A DNA stretch of 64,000 bases from Chromobacterium sinusclupearum (GCF_002902845.1 NZ_PPTF01000098.1:80507-144506), one strand, 5' to 3'; positions 37,027-45,711 are shown, counted from the first letter of the stretch. Translations and numbers: made by a program. Notes: generated from the letters alone by a model not told the origin.

Positions 37027-38266
37027 GCGTTCCGCCCTACCTCTTCGCCCTAGGCCAGCCATGGATGAAAGCATCGGTGGTTTTCTCCACCGGCTGTTTA
37101 GCCTTCATGGCCACCGCACACCACGATGGCTCACACGGGCGCTTTGCACGAGCCCCCGTCAGGCTGCCCTTAACGACTTTGGGGATCAGTTCTTTGATCT
37201 GCCAAGCGATTCCGCGTGGCTGCGGGCTCAGCACACGCTCAAATCGGCTATCCCGGAACCTTGGCGCAGCCGCAGTACGTCATCGCTTCGACTCTGCCCT
37301 CGATGCCTTGTGGAGCGCGGGCATCATGCCGCGTACTGGACTTTACCTTGGGTGACGGTCTGCCCTCGGCATCGCACCCAGCTACGGGAGCGCTGTCTCT
37401 GCGGCCGCACTCTGTATTGGACAACCCTGGACATGGACTGGTACTGCCTTTGTCGGCGGAGCCTGTTGGATGACGACACGGCGGAACCTACCGTACTCAA
37501 CTACCGATTGTCCGAGGTGATTATCCAGCGCGCCCAGCAACATCCTGTGCGTCTATCCGCATACCTGGCATGGCTGCACTTTGCCAGCCAGTTGGTAAGC
37601 CGACTTCCGCCGACCGAAGAAAAACCGCGTGGTCCTCAGTTGCATCTGGAAGTACTGTCCCAGCCGCTGACACAACTTAGGCAATGGCTGGCGCACGGCA
37701 TTCTGGCGACCTACGCCCAGCCTGGGGGGGCGTTCATCTACCTGAACTCGGAAAGCAAGCCGCTGGCCATCTCGCGCTGGATTTCTCGGCATGACCTGGG
37801 CCATACCCGACTCATGGCGCGCTATATCACGCCATTACTACACTACCCAACGCCACTCAATCATGACCGGATCACGCTGAACCCAGCCATACCGGCTCAG
37901 GCATACCAACAGCAACTGTGCCGGCTGTGGAACCAGTGGCAACATCGACCACGGCCGGCGGTTCTGCCGCAAGCGTTCCCGGCCTGGCTCAAGCACCGCC
38001 ATGCACATGATCAGGATCAGCAACACATTCGTCTGCGGTTACAGCTGCTGAACCAATGGCTGGCCAACGGCATTCAGCCGGCCTTGCCTCTCTTCGCCGT
38101 ACTTTCCGAGCTGCCCGGCAACGATGGCTCCCCAACGACCCTGATTCGGCAACTGGACCACTGGCTTGGTCAGCTACGTCGTTCCAGTCTGGAACATTTT
38201 GCCCAGCAAGTATTCGCCACCGATGCAAAGGAGAACCCGCATGTTGCGCTATCACGTCGCGGCTAA
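37019..38266 (+). CDS. TniQ-family targeting protein, short (element 1)
   Basis: A 415-residue TniQ/TnsD relative. It starts at the ATG overlapping the end of tnsC. The N-terminal TniQ motif is PAMDESIGGFLHRLFSLHG; zinc-binding cysteines follow in CPRCLVERG, CPRHRTQLRERCLCG and CLCRRS. It is much shorter than the next gene, and the C-terminal helix-turn-helix region is minimal. In known dual-TniQ elements the two proteins select different targets. Which target this one serves cannot be read from sequence. Confidence 0.85.
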   Translation: MFKRSALPLRPRPAMDESIGGFLHRLFSLHGHRTPRWLTRALCTSPRQAALNDFGDQFFDLPSDSAWLRAQHTLKSAIPEPWRSRSTSSLRLCPRCLVERGHHAAYWTLPWVTVCPRHRTQLRERCLCGRTLYWTTLDMDWYCLCRRSLLDDDTAEPTVLNYRLSEVIIQRAQQHPVRLSAYLAWLHFASQLVSRLPPTEEKPRGPQLHLEVLSQPLTQLRQWLAHGILATYAQPGGAFIYLNSESKPLAISRWISRHDLGHTRLMARYITPLLHYPTPLNHDRITLNPAIPAQAYQQQLCRLWNQWQHRPRPAVLPQAFPAWLKHRHAHDQDQQHIRLRLQLLNQWLANGIQPALPLFAVLSELPGNDGSPTTLIRQLDHWLGQLRRSSLEHFAQQVFATDAKENPHVALSRRG

Positions 38267-40085
38267 CCGACAGCTCCCCAATTACCGCCGGACAAACCAG
38301 AAACTCCGTCTGCCGATTCGTGTGCGGCCCTATCCAGGCGAATCCGGTATCAGCTATCTGACTCGGCTCGCCTGGGCCAATGGCTATGACTCGTTCAATC
38401 CGCTGCTACGCCAACTGGCATTGCTATCCGAACAACCTGCCCGACTACGGGCCTTGCTTCATTTATCACAGGAGGAATGGCAAGGACTGTATTTGCCTTG
38501 GCCCACGCGTATGCGGCCTGCTGATGCGCAAGCCCCGGATCAGCGCGATCTAGCCATCAATTACGCCACGACCCGATGGTGTCCTGTCTGCATGCGCAAT
38601 GAGCCCCATCTAGATGCGCGCTGGAGCATTCGCCTGTACTGCATCTGCCCCTACCACCACAACCTGCTGCTGGATGCCTGCCCGGAATGCGAAGCCGTGT
38701 TGTCTGCCGGACAAGTCCTGTGTGGTCACTGCCACCACTGCGGACAGTCGCTGACCGAAAAAGTCTTTGAAGCGTCCGAAGCCATCAAGATGGTTCAGAG
38801 TACGTTTCAATGCTCGGTCGAGCGTGAAAACCAAATATTCCTGTCAATCACGCCACAAGGCTGGGCACGACTGATCCAGCTTGTCGCCAATATCGAACTG
38901 AGGGCGCAAGGACAGAAAACCGGGCAACTGGCGCAGCTGCATCGCGTGTCGGTATTGGCAGCCGTCAGCCACAAGCTCGGCTCTTTGTTGGAAAACTGGC
39001 CAGACAACTTCTACCCCTGGCTCGACAAGATCAAAACCTCCGCACCCAGCTCATTCAGTCTGCGCCGCAGCTTCGGTCGCCTCTATCACTGGCTGTACGT
39101 GGAACTGGACTCTCCCGAGTTTGACTTCCTGCGCGAAGCATTCGAGGTCTACCTGAAACAGCATTGGGAAGGCCCCATTACCCTGCGCAATCATTGGCAG
39201 ACGGGGCTGCATGGGCAAGGCAATTGCATCACGATTCAGGAGGCCTGCCTGAAGCTACGCGTGACGCCTGCCGAGCTAAAGCGGCTGCATGCTGCCGGCT
39301 GGTTGCAGGCCAACATCGTCACCAGCCAATGCGGACGACGATTCTGGTCGATTCCCGAAGCGCAGTTACCCCTGGTCAGGATGGAGCTAAGCGAAGGCCT
39401 TACCCTGGAAGCGACCGCCAAGTACCTGGGGTTCAGCAAAACCCGAATCCGACAGCTGGTGGCTACGCGGGTACTGCTCCCGCAATTCACGCCTGGTGAG
39501 CATGGAGCAAGTGTCTGGCGGTTTGCGCTGGATTCCCTGCGGGTTCTGGTGACGCGTTGCCAGATACGAGGCATTACGCCTTCACCAACCCAGCCAACCA
39601 TCACGCTGAGCAATGCCCTGAAAACCATGCGGATTGACGGGCCATGCTTTACCGCGCTGCTGCGCGCCATCATGAAGCGCGAGGTGTTGCTTGTAGAGGG
39701 TAGCTCAGAGGCAAGCAAGCTCAGCCGCATCCTGCTCGACAAGCGAACACTTGATGACTGGTTGTCGACTTATTGGATAGAGCACGCGGGGTTGCTGACG
39801 ATTCCTGAGGCGGCAAAACAGTTAGGACTCAAGGAACAGGTGGCATACCACCTGGTGCAACGCCGATTGCTGGCATCGACCCTCCGCAATCAGACCCAGC
39901 TTTGGATCACGGCCGAAGCCGTTGCCGATTTTGAACGGCAGTACGTGGCGCTCAGCACGTTAGCGCACGATGCCCAAACATCGCCGAAGACGCTGCTCGC
40001 AAAGCTCACCGTACAGCCCGTCACCGGGCCGACCGTAGATGGCTGCCGGCAGTATTTCTACCGGAGGGTGGACTTGCAAACGTAG
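38241..40085 (+). CDS. tnsD: TnsD-like TniQ-family site-selection protein, long (element 1)
   Basis: A 614-residue TnsD type. N-terminus: RLPIRVRPYPGESGISYLTRLAWANG. Zinc motifs: CPVCMRNE, CPYHHNLLLDACPEC and CGHCHHCGQ. Helix-turn-helix-like segments repeat through the C-terminal half (for example TIPEAAKQLGLKEQVAYHL). TnsD proteins bind a fixed chromosomal site; this one is the best candidate for recognising the 3' end of gyrB, where the element sits. AAGGAG precedes the ATG at 38241, and the gene overlaps the previous one by 26 bp. Confidence 0.88.
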   Translation: MLRYHVAANRQLPNYRRTNQKLRLPIRVRPYPGESGISYLTRLAWANGYDSFNPLLRQLALLSEQPARLRALLHLSQEEWQGLYLPWPTRMRPADAQAPDQRDLAINYATTRWCPVCMRNEPHLDARWSIRLYCICPYHHNLLLDACPECEAVLSAGQVLCGHCHHCGQSLTEKVFEASEAIKMVQSTFQCSVERENQIFLSITPQGWARLIQLVANIELRAQGQKTGQLAQLHRVSVLAAVSHKLGSLLENWPDNFYPWLDKIKTSAPSSFSLRRSFGRLYHWLYVELDSPEFDFLREAFEVYLKQHWEGPITLRNHWQTGLHGQGNCITIQEACLKLRVTPAELKRLHAAGWLQANIVTSQCGRRFWSIPEAQLPLVRMELSEGLTLEATAKYLGFSKTRIRQLVATRVLLPQFTPGEHGASVWRFALDSLRVLVTRCQIRGITPSPTQPTITLSNALKTMRIDGPCFTALLRAIMKREVLLVEGSSEASKLSRILLDKRTLDDWLSTYWIEHAGLLTIPEAAKQLGLKEQVAYHLVQRRLLASTLRNQTQLWITAEAVADFERQYVALSTLAHDAQTSPKTLLAKLTVQPVTGPTVDGCRQYFYRRVDLQT

Positions 40086-40088
40086 CGC

Positions 40089-40205
40089 TCAGTGCTTGGG
40101 CTGACGGGGCTTTCGGTGGGCTTTACGCTGGTGGCCGGCATAGGCGGCTAAGGATGCAAAGCCGAGAACGACCACCACAAGCGCCACCAAGGATTCTGCA
40201 GGCAT
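40089..40205 (-). CDS. 38-residue single-span membrane peptide
   Basis: Small gene on the opposite strand, ending 3 bp from the tnsD stop. The product is one hydrophobic helix (ESLVALVVVVLGFASLAAYA) and a basic His/Lys/Arg-rich tail (GHQRKAHRKPRQPKH). CACGGAG lies before the ATG at 40205. It resembles the product of 40385-40513. Function unknown. A small membrane toxin or membrane sensor would fit the shape, but nothing proves it. Confidence 0.5.
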   Translation of the reverse strand: MPAESLVALVVVVLGFASLAAYAGHQRKAHRKPRQPKH

Positions 40206-40384
40206 CAGTGTCTCCGTGAAATCAACCAAGTGCTTGTACTCAAAGCTAACCAAGGATGGAAGAGGTGGCAAGGGTTAAGTCTGGCGAGATCATGGCAGGA
40301 ACGGACCCACGGCAGGTCCAGCATCAAGAGCAACCGACAACGCTATTGTCATAGATCATTCCGGCGATGGATACTACTCAGATA

Positions 40385-40513
40385 CTATTCCCTATCACGC
40401 TTTACTTTGCGCCGTGGCTGGTGGTCTTGCTGTCGGTGGCTACCTGCATAAAGTACCAAGGCTGCAAAGAGCAGACCGAAGACTACTAGCCCAAATATCG
40501 ACGCTGACGCCAT
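40385..40513 (-). CDS. 42-residue single-span membrane peptide, paralogue of the previous one
   Basis: MASASIFGLVVFGLLFAALV begins the peptide, which ends with a basic tail HRQQDHQPRRKVKRDRE. It shares the S-x(3)-LVV-x(2)-LxFAxLxxYAG-x(0,1)-HR pattern with the gene at 40089-40205. AAGGAG lies seven bases before the ATG at 40513. An overlapping plus-strand frame at 40367-40489 also codes for a hydrophobic peptide but has no ribosome-binding site. Together the two minus-strand genes look like a duplicated small-protein family inside the transposon. Confidence 0.5.
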   Translation of the reverse strand: MASASIFGLVVFGLLFAALVLYAGSHRQQDHQPRRKVKRDRE

Positions 40514-40589
40514 ATATCTTCTCCTTCTACCTGAACGCATGCGAATCATCAAATATAGTGCGTAACCATATCGAATAATTTTTGGAAAA

Positions 40590-41213
40590 ATGGCGTTTAT
40601 GACATATATAAAACATAGATCAAAAAATAGCAACTCTTGGATATCATCGATGATGATAGCAATTGCTCCTGCCTTAATAGGTATATTTGCATCACTAATT
40701 ACAGCATATGCAGGCCAAAAAACGACAGCATATCTTGAAAGTGAAAAAATAATTAGAACAAATTTAGAGGATGCATACAACAAAACATTGCAATATGACA
40801 AATTGGCCACCGAATTAAATATGGCTGCATTTCCAAATAAAAATGAAGTTCAGAGCAATTTTGCCGCCATGCGCTACAACAATGCAATCGAGAATTACAA
40901 CAAGCTTTTAAATTCAACTTATGCGCTTATTGATATATATGGGGATAACATAGAAGCACAGTCAAGCAAGTTGAAAGAGTGCAGCAAAGAATATGTCAAC
41001 AGTGCGGCGGATATGTTCATAATGAATTTACAAATATACAAAATAACAGACTTCGGAACGCCAGCATACAAAGAGATCGCTGGAAAATATAAATTACCAG
41101 AAAAACAAAACCAATTAGTCGCCATCAGATTAAATTGCACAAAAGCTTCCGATGAAATGAGAGATTCGATCAAGCGTGAAATAAAAAGTCGTCTGACTCA
41201 TAGCATTCTATAA
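40590..41213 (+). CDS. membrane-anchored protein of unknown function
   Basis: A 207-residue protein, not recognised. One N-terminal membrane helix at about 20-42 (MMIAIAPALIGIFASLITAYAG cut into a 22-residue span), followed by a soluble, Asn/Lys-rich helical domain. The gene is strikingly AT-rich compared with the tns genes beside it, so it was acquired separately. It is followed after 37 bp by another AT-rich membrane-protein gene and then by a DUF4062 gene in the same direction. These may form a cargo unit. Confidence 0.6.
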   Translation: MAFMTYIKHRSKNSNSWISSMMIAIAPALIGIFASLITAYAGQKTTAYLESEKIIRTNLEDAYNKTLQYDKLATELNMAAFPNKNEVQSNFAAMRYNNAIENYNKLLNSTYALIDIYGDNIEAQSSKLKECSKEYVNSAADMFIMNLQIYKITDFGTPAYKEIAGKYKLPEKQNQLVAIRLNCTKASDEMRDSIKREIKSRLTHSIL

Positions 41214-41250
41214 GCAGAAAAATATATGCACACAGAACTTTCAATTGTTT

Positions 41251-41862
41251 ATGAAGGCAATTATTCAAAACAATAAAGGGGTGAAATTGAAACACTACAG
41301 AACAAAAAAGAGATGTACATCATGTAAAGAGCTCATCCACTATCAAGCCACAAAATGCGCACATTGCGGAGAGTACCAGACAACGAGAAAAATTATAACA
41401 TCCGGCCTGCCAATATTAGCCGGATTTATATTAACATCTCTTTCAATTATCACAGCATTGCCAATAAAGAATCTCATTGAGAAGCAACAACCAATCATAC
41501 AGATAGCAATACTAAATAGTAATTCGCATGACATGACCTTCATGGTCACAAACGTAGGAAATCAACCAGCAGGTGTTGCAAGTGTAGAAATTGATGCGAA
41601 TTTCACCAATGGTGATTATTCAACACACTATCTTCAAGTTGGAATAGATAAGGGCTTAATTGAGCCGAATAAGGCTTATATAATAAAGGCTGAAAATGGA
41701 TCACCCATACCTTGGACTATGCCACCAGATATTATTCAAAACTTACCAGTAAAAATAAAGCAATCGCTCGGCAATGCATGCAAGTTATCAATAAACTATG
41801 TGAGAGTTGACGGAAGAGCAGAAAGTGCATCATTGCCATTTTCATGCATTCCGATTGGTTAA
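41251..41862 (+). CDS. zinc-ribbon membrane protein of unknown function
   Basis: About 203 residues. The N-terminal zinc ribbon is CTSCKELIHYQATKCAHCGE (two CxxC knuckles), followed by a membrane helix (SGLPILAGFILTSLSIITAL) and an extracytoplasmic beta-rich domain of about 120 residues (TFMVTNVGNQPAGVASVEID). The start is uncertain: ATG at 41251 or GTG at 41281, the latter with AAAGGG upstream. Very AT-rich. Forms a tandem with the preceding membrane-protein gene. No family recognised. Confidence 0.6.
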   Translation: MKAIIQNNKGVKLKHYRTKKRCTSCKELIHYQATKCAHCGEYQTTRKIITSGLPILAGFILTSLSIITALPIKNLIEKQQPIIQIAILNSNSHDMTFMVTNVGNQPAGVASVEIDANFTNGDYSTHYLQVGIDKGLIEPNKAYIIKAENGSPIPWTMPPDIIQNLPVKIKQSLGNACKLSINYVRVDGRAESASLPFSCIPIG

Positions 41863-41898
41863 TTTAAATAAACTTCACTATTTAAATGATTAAAATAT

Positions 41899-42960
41899 AT
41901 GCAAAAGCGCTATCAAGTATTTCTTAGTTCGACATTCCGAGATCTTGAAGTAGAGCGCCTAGAGGTAATGCGAGCACTCTTAGAGCTAGACTGCTTTCCG
42001 TGTGGAATGGAGTATTTTCCTGCATCGAGTGATGATCAATGGTCGTTCATAAAAGATCTAATCGATCAGTGTGACTACTACGTAGTAGTGATAGCAGGTC
42101 GTTATGGCTCTGTCGATGCAGAGGGCATTAGCTTTACAGAAAAAGAGTATCGCTATGCCCTTGAGAAGGGGATTCCTGTTTTAGGGTTTGTCCATGCAGA
42201 CCCAAGCCAAATCCCCAATGGAAAGTCCGAGCTTGAGCCTGAAGCACAAAAGCGATTGGAGCAGTTTCGTGCGCTTGTGCAGACGCGACTGTGCAAGGAA
42301 TGGAAAACGGCGGCAGAACTCGGTGCAGTAGTGTCGCGGAGCTTGACACAACTCATACGGCGTACTCCACGGCCAGGATGGGTTCGAGCTGATCAGTTAG
42401 CTAGCACGGAAGCTGCAGTGGAGATCGTTCGTCTCCGACAGCTCAATGATCAACTCACACAAGAGCTTGGCAAATTATCAGTCGCGCGTCCAACAGGATC
42501 GGAGGAGCTTGCACAAGACGATGATAGAGTCGAGCTTGCTTTCACTGTTACTCTCACGGATCGTAGTGAGGGATACCCGTATCAGTATCAAAGGGTCGCA
42601 AGCACCGGACTCTTCAGTTGGCGTGAGTTGCTTGTCGCGTGTGGCCCATATTTGCTATCAGAGTCAAAGCTCTCAAATATAAAATCTGCACTTAATCGCA
42701 TTCTAAAAGAGAAAGCGTTCCCAGATATATCCGCCTCTTACCCCAACCTCGATTTCAGCGCAGTAGCAATTCATGAATCAAGCCTCCAACTTGTAATTGT
42801 TCAATTCACAGCACTAGGCTATCTACAAATCTCGACTACTCGAGATGAAAGTGGAAAAGAACTCCGTACTGCTGTACTTACACCTTTAGGACGGAGTGAG
42901 TTGATGGCCGCGTCAGCAGTCAGACGCGGCGTTAAAGTCACATCTGAAACTAAAAATTGA
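41899..42960 (+). CDS. DUF4062-domain protein
   Basis: A 353-residue protein whose N-terminus YQVFLSSTFRDLEVERLEVM is the DUF4062 signature, continuing to YYVVVIAGRYGSV and SFTEKEYRYALEKGIPVLGF. DUF4062 is a TIR/flavodoxin-like fold found at the front of bacterial NLR-type and other conflict proteins. Here, after a short coiled coil (about 175-195), the C-terminal 150 residues look like a distinct sensing or effector domain that I do not recognise. There is no NTPase domain. Likely a defence component, by analogy and context. Confidence 0.72.
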   Translation: MQKRYQVFLSSTFRDLEVERLEVMRALLELDCFPCGMEYFPASSDDQWSFIKDLIDQCDYYVVVIAGRYGSVDAEGISFTEKEYRYALEKGIPVLGFVHADPSQIPNGKSELEPEAQKRLEQFRALVQTRLCKEWKTAAELGAVVSRSLTQLIRRTPRPGWVRADQLASTEAAVEIVRLRQLNDQLTQELGKLSVARPTGSEELAQDDDRVELAFTVTLTDRSEGYPYQYQRVASTGLFSWRELLVACGPYLLSESKLSNIKSALNRILKEKAFPDISASYPNLDFSAVAIHESSLQLVIVQFTALGYLQISTTRDESGKELRTAVLTPLGRSELMAASAVRRGVKVTSETKN

Positions 42961-43241
42961 ATATATTACTGTACATGACGTCGGCAGCCCGATCTTATGA
43001 GCAGTCACAGTAGAGGCTACGAGCCTGCACATCAAGGCTATTGGTGGGAGGAGAGTTCCAAACATCTCTAATGTTAGATGTTAATCTTTAAGTGATGAAA
43101 ATGTCTTTACAAAGGCAGCTCAAACCAATATCTAAATATCATTAAATAAATAATATATCGATAACCGAGTACTCACGGACCAGATCATCGAAAGGTCAAA
43201 GAGTTTTTATAAAATTTTAACTTGAGTATTGCCCAACGAAA

Positions 43242-45065
43242 ATGAACGCAAAAGAGATCGGCCGGACCGCGGGGAGAATTTTCGCCTACCATTTGCCAGC
43301 TAATTGGGTTTTCCGCAGCCAGGAAGACCAGGAGGATTATGGGATAGATGGTGAAATTGAAATTACTAGCCCAAAAGATATGGCTACTGGTTTTATTTTC
43401 AAAGTCCAGATCAAGGGGCAACAGAAGGTCTCCTACATAGATCAGGGTACATATGTCTCTTTCGACATGCCTGTAGAGCGTCTGCGTTACTACATGCTGC
43501 AGATTGAAACACCAATTATTCTAGTTGTAGTCGATGTAACCGATGAGAAGATATTCTGGGCAAGTCTACAAAATAATACGAAAATAGCCAATGACCTCGC
43601 GAAAGCTACGGAAAGTGGCCAAAAAACGGTGGTGGTTCATCTTCGGTCTGAAGATACTGTGCCAGAGCATACGACTGAACTATTGGTTGCGGTTGAGCAG
43701 AATATGAATTGGCTACGGCTACACGCTTTTGAGCGGCTGACAGGGTCAATCGACACCCTGATTAAAAGCTCTCACAGCGATGTACTCAGAGCCTTATTGG
43801 AGCAGAACAAAAAGGTCACATTTGACATCTTCAATGAACAGTTTGAACGACTCTACAAAGAGGGTAAGTTCAAGGAGCTGGTAACGTCAGCTAAACCAGT
43901 GATTAATTCTGCGACCGAGCTGATCGAAACTCGGATAAGTGCAGGGCTCTATGTTGAGCGAGTATTTGAAGCAGAAGTTGGTAGGCGAACACCTCAGGGA
44001 CTTGCTGCATTTGCTGATTTGTATGCGTTAATGTTAAAAATCATTCGGAAAGAGAAGACCCCCGCATATTTGAGGCGCTACGTGATTATGCTAGTGCGTG
44101 TACTACGCCTACAGGTGGCAGTAGAGTCAGACTATCATTACTTCATTTCATCTGAGCAGTTCCCACGAGAAAGTATCACTGGGTGGATCGTATCAACCTC
44201 CAGATCACAAATTAGTGGTCGTGCTTCACGTGAAATTGAGAAAGTTATCTTGCTTATAAACAGGATGATTCTTGTTGGGGAATATCATGTTTTTCTGGAT
44301 GCTCTTCCAAGATTGATAGGTGCTATTACGCTGTTTGCGCTTAGATTAAAAATAGAAAAATTTGAAAATCAGGCAGATTATATTTCATCATGGCTGAAAT
44401 TCTGTCTAAATCTCGCGATGGAATTAGCTATAACTACTAAAAATCAAGATTTGCTGGCTCAAATGATTATGCAATATGCGCTATCTGAACTCGATGAAAA
44501 AGGGAAGCTAACGCGCATCGAAGAATCTTTTACGTTTTTGAACAAAATTGATGACTCTGATGTGAAAATGAGAGTTCAACAACATCTGCAAAATCTAAAA
44601 AGCCAAAATGAGCAGGAACAGCCTGAAATGACACCATCCCAGGAGATCGATGCATTTCGCTCTCGTGCATTTGCTCTTGGGTTTAATGTTGATGATCCAG
44701 ATGACGAAATTGGTAAAATTATTCGGCAAGGATTAATTGACTACAACCCAGAACGAGTCGTTAGAGATTGTGAATCACTAGTAATGATCCCCTCTCTTGC
44801 ACTCGGAGTTCCAGCCCAAATGGTCGGTCTCAGATCTGCAGGGATGAAGTGGTTGTACTGTTTGAAGAAAGGTCATGCCATGGCTGGTTGGCGGCTTGAT
44901 GATATTTATTCATCTCCAATTCCAGGAACAGGCTTCAAACTTATTCATTGCGAATCCTGTGAATTCAGGCAGCCTAGAAGCACAAACTGGCAGTGGACAA
45001 GCAAATGGCAACAAAACCTTGCAGAGGAACACAGCGAGATATACGACCGTATTGGCCGGATTTGA
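43242..45065 (+). CDS. DUF4365 (PD-(D/E)XK-like) protein with a long helical C-terminus
   Basis: A 607-residue protein. The first 150 residues are DUF4365: IGRTAGRIFAYHLP, then QEDYGIDGEIEI and FKVQIKGQQ, with the D...E...QxK residues of a nuclease fold in place. The remaining 450 residues are mostly helical with no recognised domain; near the end are FKLIHCESCEF and a Trp-rich stretch. DUF4365 nucleases are repeatedly found as effector modules in defence loci. The gene is the last one before the transposon left end, with its own 280-bp upstream region. Confidence 0.7.
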   Translation: MNAKEIGRTAGRIFAYHLPANWVFRSQEDQEDYGIDGEIEITSPKDMATGFIFKVQIKGQQKVSYIDQGTYVSFDMPVERLRYYMLQIETPIILVVVDVTDEKIFWASLQNNTKIANDLAKATESGQKTVVVHLRSEDTVPEHTTELLVAVEQNMNWLRLHAFERLTGSIDTLIKSSHSDVLRALLEQNKKVTFDIFNEQFERLYKEGKFKELVTSAKPVINSATELIETRISAGLYVERVFEAEVGRRTPQGLAAFADLYALMLKIIRKEKTPAYLRRYVIMLVRVLRLQVAVESDYHYFISSEQFPRESITGWIVSTSRSQISGRASREIEKVILLINRMILVGEYHVFLDALPRLIGAITLFALRLKIEKFENQADYISSWLKFCLNLAMELAITTKNQDLLAQMIMQYALSELDEKGKLTRIEESFTFLNKIDDSDVKMRVQQHLQNLKSQNEQEQPEMTPSQEIDAFRSRAFALGFNVDDPDDEIGKIIRQGLIDYNPERVVRDCESLVMIPSLALGVPAQMVGLRSAGMKWLYCLKKGHAMAGWRLDDIYSSPIPGTGFKLIHCESCEFRQPRSTNWQWTSKWQQNLAEEHSEIYDRIGRI

Positions 45066-45103
45066 GGATGCAGCGAGCCAGTACAGATCAGTTGGAGCTT
45101 AAC

Positions 45104-45241
45104 TATAAAATCTCACTAATTGTGTCGCAAACTCAAGAAATATGCATTAATCGTGGCATATGGAAAACGTGGCAAGTCAGTGAATTTGAAAAAAGCCTTG
45201 TAAATCATAGTTAACGTTTTTACCAATCGTGTCACCCTACA
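45104..45241 (-). repeat. element 1 left end: inverted repeat and spaced TnsB-type sites
   Basis: The terminal repeat TGTCACCCTACA at 45230-45241 is the exact complement of the other end. On the minus strand, sites resembling those of the right end occur at 45219-45234 (TGACACGATTGGTAAAA), 45138-45157 (GCCACGATTAATGCATATTT) and 45107-45127 (GACACAATTAGTGAGATTTT). They are widely spaced here but packed in the other end, the asymmetry known for Tn7 left and right ends. Confidence 0.75.
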
Positions 45242-45246
45242 GATTC
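45242..45246. repeat. 5-bp target-site duplication, distal side
   Basis: GATTC, identical to 27314-27318. It also directly precedes the second end-like sequence at 45247. Confidence 0.9.
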
Positions 45247-45300
45247 TGTAGGATCCCACGAAACTCTAGATTTTTCCCACTTTTCTAGATTTTTGGGATT
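45247..45300 (+). repeat. candidate right end of a second Tn7-like element
   Basis: TGTAGGATCCCACG begins right after GATTC, sharing TGTAGG with element 1. Two repeats of CCCAC, 4-6 bases, CTAGATTTTT start at 45255 and 45276, 21 bp apart, as expected for TnsB sites. A matching opposite end was not found. Confidence 0.55.
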
Positions 45301-45711
45301 TCACACGCAGCCTACGCTGTGAAAGGGTGGCCTCCTAATTTTTGGAGGCCATTCTCATATTAGCTTGATGAACTCCCTGACCGAGGCGTCTACTCGGCCT
45401 ACTAAGTGGGTTCTCGCTGTTGTGGCCTGGACGGCCTGCTGCCGACCCATTGCAGCCGTTCGGGTTCAAGCAATGTTTTACCCATACTAGAGTGGACGAA
45501 TGATAGCTAAAACTGATGGTCACTCTGTCGCAGCTGCTAGAGTATGCTGATAAAATATAGAGCTAAAGGCTGTACTACTGCCTTGTCTAGCTTCAGGCCT
45601 ACTTTTTGTTGCGTTTTCATCCAAGAGTGGGTTTAGTGAGGCCCTTGAGACTTGTGTGGGTACCAGCTTCCGAGAGGCCTTGGCCTTGCTTTCACGTAGT
45701 GAGCAAACGGA
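45301..45711. other. non-coding spacer before the ABC-3C genes
   Basis: About 410 bp without a supported gene. It has an imperfect palindrome at 45301-45322 (TCACA...TGTGA) and a hairpin GGCCTCC (45329-45335) with GGAGGCC (45344-45350). The promoter of the ABC-3C genes should lie in the second half. Confidence 0.4.

Larger units (their letters stand above)
27319..45241. mobile_element. Tn7-like transposon inserted at the gyrB 3' end (element 1)
   Basis: A 17.9-kb element bounded by perfect 12-bp inverted repeats and flanked by GATTC duplications. It encodes TnsA, TnsB, TnsC and two TniQ-family targeting proteins, and no TnsE or CRISPR-Cas. Cargo to the left of tnsA: a Type ISP restriction-modification enzyme and an XRE regulator. 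Cargo to the right: two tiny membrane proteins, two AT-rich membrane-protein genes, a DUF4062 protein and a DUF4365 protein. The end with three tightly packed TnsB-type sites is next to gyrB, as the right end of Tn7 is next to glmS. All parts look intact, so the element may still be active. Confidence 0.93.

Noticed and set aside
40367..40489. Plus-strand 40-residue hydrophobic peptide
   Set aside because: Overlaps the minus-strand small gene that has a ribosome-binding site and a paralogue next door; this one has neither.
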